Positions 61,225-64,000 of a stretch of DNA of 64,000 bases are shown one piece after another. The DNA is from Carpediemonas membranifera (taxonomy: Eukaryota; Fornicata), in assembly GCA_019828565.1 (NCBI GenBank), contig JAHDYR010000012.1, positions 1,488,001 through 1,552,000 on the forward strand. Reading direction: 5' to 3'. The notes beneath the pieces are model-generated. The model did no database searches and was not told the origin of the DNA. It was given only the letters and a program-made list of their open reading frames with translations. How positions within the stretch are numbered: the stretch's first letter is position 1; each line of letters begins with the position of its first letter. The position numbers were made by a program, and so were the translations under genes.

Positions 61225-62925
61225 GATATCATCAAGGTATATGTCAGCTCTTTGTAATCTACGCAGAGTCTGATTTTCTGGGAGCCCTTGTGACCTTTCT
61301 TCACCACCACTATGGGGGAACTGTAAGGGCCTCGAGACTCACGGATAATCCCAGATCTCCAGAGTTCCTCGAGCTCGGTCGCTACAAGCGCCGCTGTCGC
61401 GTCGGCAAGGCCTCTAGCTCTCGCCTGGACAATGTCCCGCTCGTTTACGAGCTCTATAGTCATCTCCTCCAGGTTAGACCCTTCTGCGGGGAGAGACTCT
61501 TCCCAAATATCGGGGAAAGCGGACACGAGCTCTTCGAGCTGGGGCTTTATCGCTGAGTCCGGAATATCCGGGTGGTTCTCTTCCACTTCAGCTGTGTTCA
61601 GGTCCTCGTCGAGGTATCTGTGAGTGAATGGAACCCACTCTGATTCGTCCTCTGAGCCTAGCTTCTCGAGGTTGAAGTTGAGTGTCTCATCGTCGATGAA
61701 CTTGAGCGACCTAAGAAGGTCACAGCCCAATAGGACCTTAAAGGCTTCACCTGGAAGCACATAGAACTTCCAGGTCGTCGTAATGGGCACTGGGCCGAGC
61801 CGTTCTAGACGGAAGGTGAGCGTAGCTACTTGGTTCGTCCGAACCTTGTGGTTATCCCCTAGGGTCACAGTGATCCACTCTCCAGTGTCAACTGATACAG
61901 CGTCCCTGGGTAGCTGGCGTACAACCTTCTGGCTCATAAAGCATATACTTGCTCCAGTGTCGACAGTAAAAGAATACTCACGGCCATTTATAGTTGCCGT
62001 GGTTGTCATGGGACCGGCAGACGAAGTCTGGGCCGCGTTGGCCTGAGCCTGGCGCTCCTCAGCGGCGAACTTCGGGTGCTGAGGGCAGCGGTAGTCCTTG
62101 TGCCAGCCCTGACAAAACTTGCAGGGTCTGGTAAGAGGCTGAGGAGCCTGCTGGCCCGAAGGGCGCTGACCCTGAGGTCTGGAGAGGTTGGGGCCCTGAG
62201 GGCGCTGGCTGTTGGCAGGATGCGTAGGGCCTCGGCCCACACGCTTGACGTGGCCGGCTGGAGCCGGGACGTGGGCCTTCGGGCCCCTGGGGGGACCCTG
62301 GCGGTCAAGGAACTTAGCCGCCTTGACCGCCGACTTGACTGTATCGTCGAAGGAGTCATCGCCCCATAGGAGCGAGATCCATCTCGTCTTAGTCTTCAGG
62401 GCCTTAGGCCGCTGGAGGGCGTCGATGAGCAGTCTGCTACAGAGCTGCTCAAAGCGGTGACGTCTGGAGGATACCTCCTCGTCCGTGGCGGCCTCGGGGA
62501 GGTCCTCGCCCGGAGGAAGGGGAGTCGAAGAGACGCATCCGGTTTCGGAAGCTGGCGACCAGCACACGGGTTGCTCGCTCGATAGAACCCATGGCGGTGC
62601 CGTTGGGGACATTACGGGTACTGTCCCAGTCAAGAGAGAGAGATGCTAGGTTATCTAGCAGGTCGATGACGTTGTCAGGAGTTACGAGCTTGCGCATCAG
62701 AGTGGAGAGTTGATCAAGGGTAGCTCTCGTGAAATCGACGTCGGGGTATTGTGCTTGAAGTTCTGTGATGTCTTCGAGTGACAAGAAGTCCGTGGGAGCA
62801 ACCTTGCTGTTCGTTGCAAGGAAAATCCTGCCCATACGCTCAAAGGCGTCGATACTCTCGATGGTTGCATCTTTCAGCTTGATAGTGGGGTAATTACCTG
62901 TAACGGTGTTGATTGAAGTACTCAT
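61185..62925 (-). pseudogene. Element I gag, protease and RT N-terminus
   Basis: The gag start ATG is at 62925, after the palindrome. The first frame (62925-62449) gives helical gag. A shift near the G-run 62519-62522 continues in 62633-61185, which holds a Pro/Gly-rich region, a Cys/His cluster (CKFCQGWHKDYRC), the canonical protease motif VDTGASICFM and the RT start (LCVDYKELT). There the sequence jumps directly to the YLDDIMVYA block (out of frame): about 100 residues of RT fingers/palm, including the MPFGL region, are deleted. Confidence 0.82.
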
Positions 62926-62931
62926 GAACTA

Positions 62932-62941
62932 GTTCTAGAAC
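62932..62941. promoter_or_regulatory. 5' LTR junction palindrome of element I
   Basis: GTTCTAGAAC directly against the 5' LTR at 62942. Confidence 0.75.
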
Positions 62942-63015
62942 TGAAGAGAGAATTCGTTTACTTGGGGAAATCCGCATGGTTGGACCAAAGGTCAATCGTG
63001 GTCAAACCCACGTCA
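62942..63015 (-). repeat. 5' LTR of element I (74 bp)
   Basis: Same as 58872-58945; followed by the CCCT duplication. Confidence 0.9.
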
Positions 63016-63844
63016 CCCTTGATCCAGTCCTCGAGCTCAAAGTCGATCAGATACTCGCGAGCCACGCTGACGGCAGCGAGGGTCTCGTCCAGACCAGTGC
63101 AGGTAGGGGCAGTGTAGCCCGCGTACTGAACGTGAAGAATGAGTCGGCGGTCGGATCCAGCCGTCAGGATCTCGTGACCCAGCACGTCAAGGACCTCGTA
63201 CTCGCGCTCAGGGTCAGAGACCTGCATGGCCAGACCGAGCCGCTCCGGCAGGGACGGAAGCTCGTCCATGGCGCGGATGTTAGCGACCAGGGCGGCCCAG
63301 TGAGTGGCGGTGACTGAGACGTTCTCGCTACGCTCCCCCGTGGAGGAACAAGCGGTAGTAGTCTGGGGCGAGGGCCAAGACGGCGACCCGGTACAGGGTG
63401 CGGCGGGCCAGGCTCTGGCCGCAGCCGAGAGCGCGGGAGAGCGAGAACAGGGTCTCCGGGGTGACGTACCTGTTTGAGCCGTTGCCCTTGAGATCGAAAA
63501 CGCCGGCGTCAACGGCGTCGCGGACTATGCCGGAGTCGGTTTCGGCACGGCTGCGAGACGCCTCCCGCAGGAAGCGGAGCGCACGATGCTCTCGCTGGAG
63601 CTGGACCAGCAGGCCGGCTGACAGATCGAGCAAGCCGCCTGCGTCCTTGCTCCACAGCGTGCCGGTGGAGAGGTGATCGAAGATCCCCTCGAGGGGCACC
63701 TCAACGAAGTTAACGTAGCCAGCCAAGCACCGTCGAACCACATCGGCGAGCTGGTCTGCCTGCTTCGTGAAGCACCCCTCCATCACACCCCCCACCGGCA
63801 CACGGCAGAGCTCCCGAGCGGAAGTTGCCGGCACGGTGAAGATC

Positions 63845-63873
63845 CTAGGTAAGAAGAATAGAGGCGCACAAAC
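63845..63873 (-). other. Candidate 29-nt intron in the H antisense ORF
   Basis: GTTTGT...TTACCTAG on the minus strand. Splicing joins ...QMPMMR to IFTVPATSAREL in frame. The 5' site is identical to that of the host intron at 19056. Confidence 0.55.
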
Positions 63874-64000
63874 CGCATCATGGGCATCTGGGAGGCATTC
63901 CCGCCGCTCTTGCGGATGGCCCTCTTCTGCAGGGCGCTCATCGTGCGGGCCTTATAGCGTTGCGTCCGAGCAATCGTCGCAAGGGCATTTTTCGAGCACC

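Larger units (their letters stand above)
58872..63015 (-). mobile_element. Element I: LTR retrotransposon (decayed)
   Basis: LTRs of 74 bp at 58872-58945 (3') and 62942-63015 (5'), with a CCCT duplication (58868-58871 and 63016-63019). The polypurine tract GAAGGGGGTAG (element strand, 58946-58956) abuts the 3' LTR. It carries gag, protease, RT, RNase H, integrase and chromodomain in order, but with several frame breaks and an internal RT deletion, so it is dead by itself. It is inserted in the antisense ORF of H. Confidence 0.9.
58834..63941 (-). pseudogene. Antisense accessory ORF (aORF) of element H, split by element I
   Basis: The minus-strand gene reads from the right edge: a basic N-terminus (MSALQKRAIRKSGG from 63941, with the frame open to the edge), a 29-nt intron (63845-63873), then a long helical domain 63844-63016. 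Element I intervenes, and the last codons follow at 58871-58834 (GPDDESDDDYQ, stop TAA). Removing I and one CCCT restores the frame, and the tail becomes strongly acidic. A one-base shift at the C-run 63335-63339 breaks the ORF. The stop is 19 bp from the H pol stop, tail to tail. The protein matches the aORFs of D and M and has no recognised domain. Confidence 0.65.
54675..64000 (+). mobile_element. Element H: LTR retrotransposon with 3' antisense gene, interrupted by I
   Basis: The 5' LTR is at 54675-54758, followed by a junction palindrome, gag-pol (54775-58814) and, after only 19 bp, an antisense ORF running the other way. Element I is inserted at 58872 within the antisense ORF. The 3' LTR is beyond the right edge. 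H interrupts the antisense ORF of M. The flank before the LTR is GATGG; its duplicate is not visible. Confidence 0.85.

Noticed and set aside
58834-63941. The antisense ORF next to H read as an ordinary host gene
   Set aside because: Homologous ORFs lie at the same place behind pol in D and M, so it belongs to the element; a host origin before capture remains possible.
1-64000. CRISPR arrays, bacterial operons or phage modules
   Set aside because: No short regularly spaced repeats; introns, eukaryotic gene families and LTR elements place the window in a eukaryotic nucleus.

Overview
The window is nuclear DNA of a gene-dense, GC-rich unicellular eukaryote. It holds a TFIIA large subunit, KIN17, a Vti1-like SNARE, SYS1, a ZIP transporter and WD40, ARM, RCC1 and PH-LRR proteins. 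Intergenic gaps are short and spliceosomal introns are tiny: four of the six host introns I can place are exactly 28 nt (GT[T/A][C/T]G[T/C]...CAG), the others 31 and 33 nt. This and the repeat content would fit a free-living metamonad (Carpediemonas-like), but that is inference; no rRNA or other decisive marker is present.

Layout. (1) 1-17027 is a nest of LTR retrotransposons. Element C (minus strand) is split by three other elements: A (enters from the left edge), B (1226-9478, TSD CATCC) and D (10333-16782, TSD ACGC). B is itself split by a 3.76-kb inverted-repeat DNA element J (3394-7156) and by an 85-bp solo LTR of the H family (8862-8946). (2) 17028-25857 is host sequence: SYS1-like, an intron-containing Pol I RPA34-like gene, an RCC1 protein and a 1.18-kaa ARM protein. 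(3) 25858-35162 holds two near-identical LTR elements E and F in direct tandem, separated and flanked by the same 5-bp TSD (CCTAT). (4) 35163-48720 is host sequence: WD40, a small three-exon gene, SNARE, coiled-coil, ankyrin, ZIP, TFIIA, a basic hypothetical protein, KIN17 and PH-LRR. (5) 48721-64000 is a second nest: a chromodomain remnant N, element G, the 3' end of element M, element H inserted in M, and element I inserted in H.

All retroelements encode gag, retropepsin, RT, RNase H and integrase in Ty3/gypsy order, and most end in a chromodomain. They have extremely short LTRs (74-117 bp). Seven distinct families carry an element-specific perfect palindrome (AGT-N4/N6-ACT) exactly at the 5' LTR/internal junction, where a tRNA primer-binding site would be expected.

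The most interesting signal is an antisense gene. In D, M and H, an ORF on the opposite strand lies immediately 3' of pol, tail to tail with it (from 44 bp overlap to a 54-bp gap). The three products look homologous to one another and unlike gag or pol, and in two copies the ORF seems to contain a 28-29 nt intron of the host type. I do not recognise the protein; this looks like a conserved antisense accessory gene of a chromodomain retrotransposon lineage.
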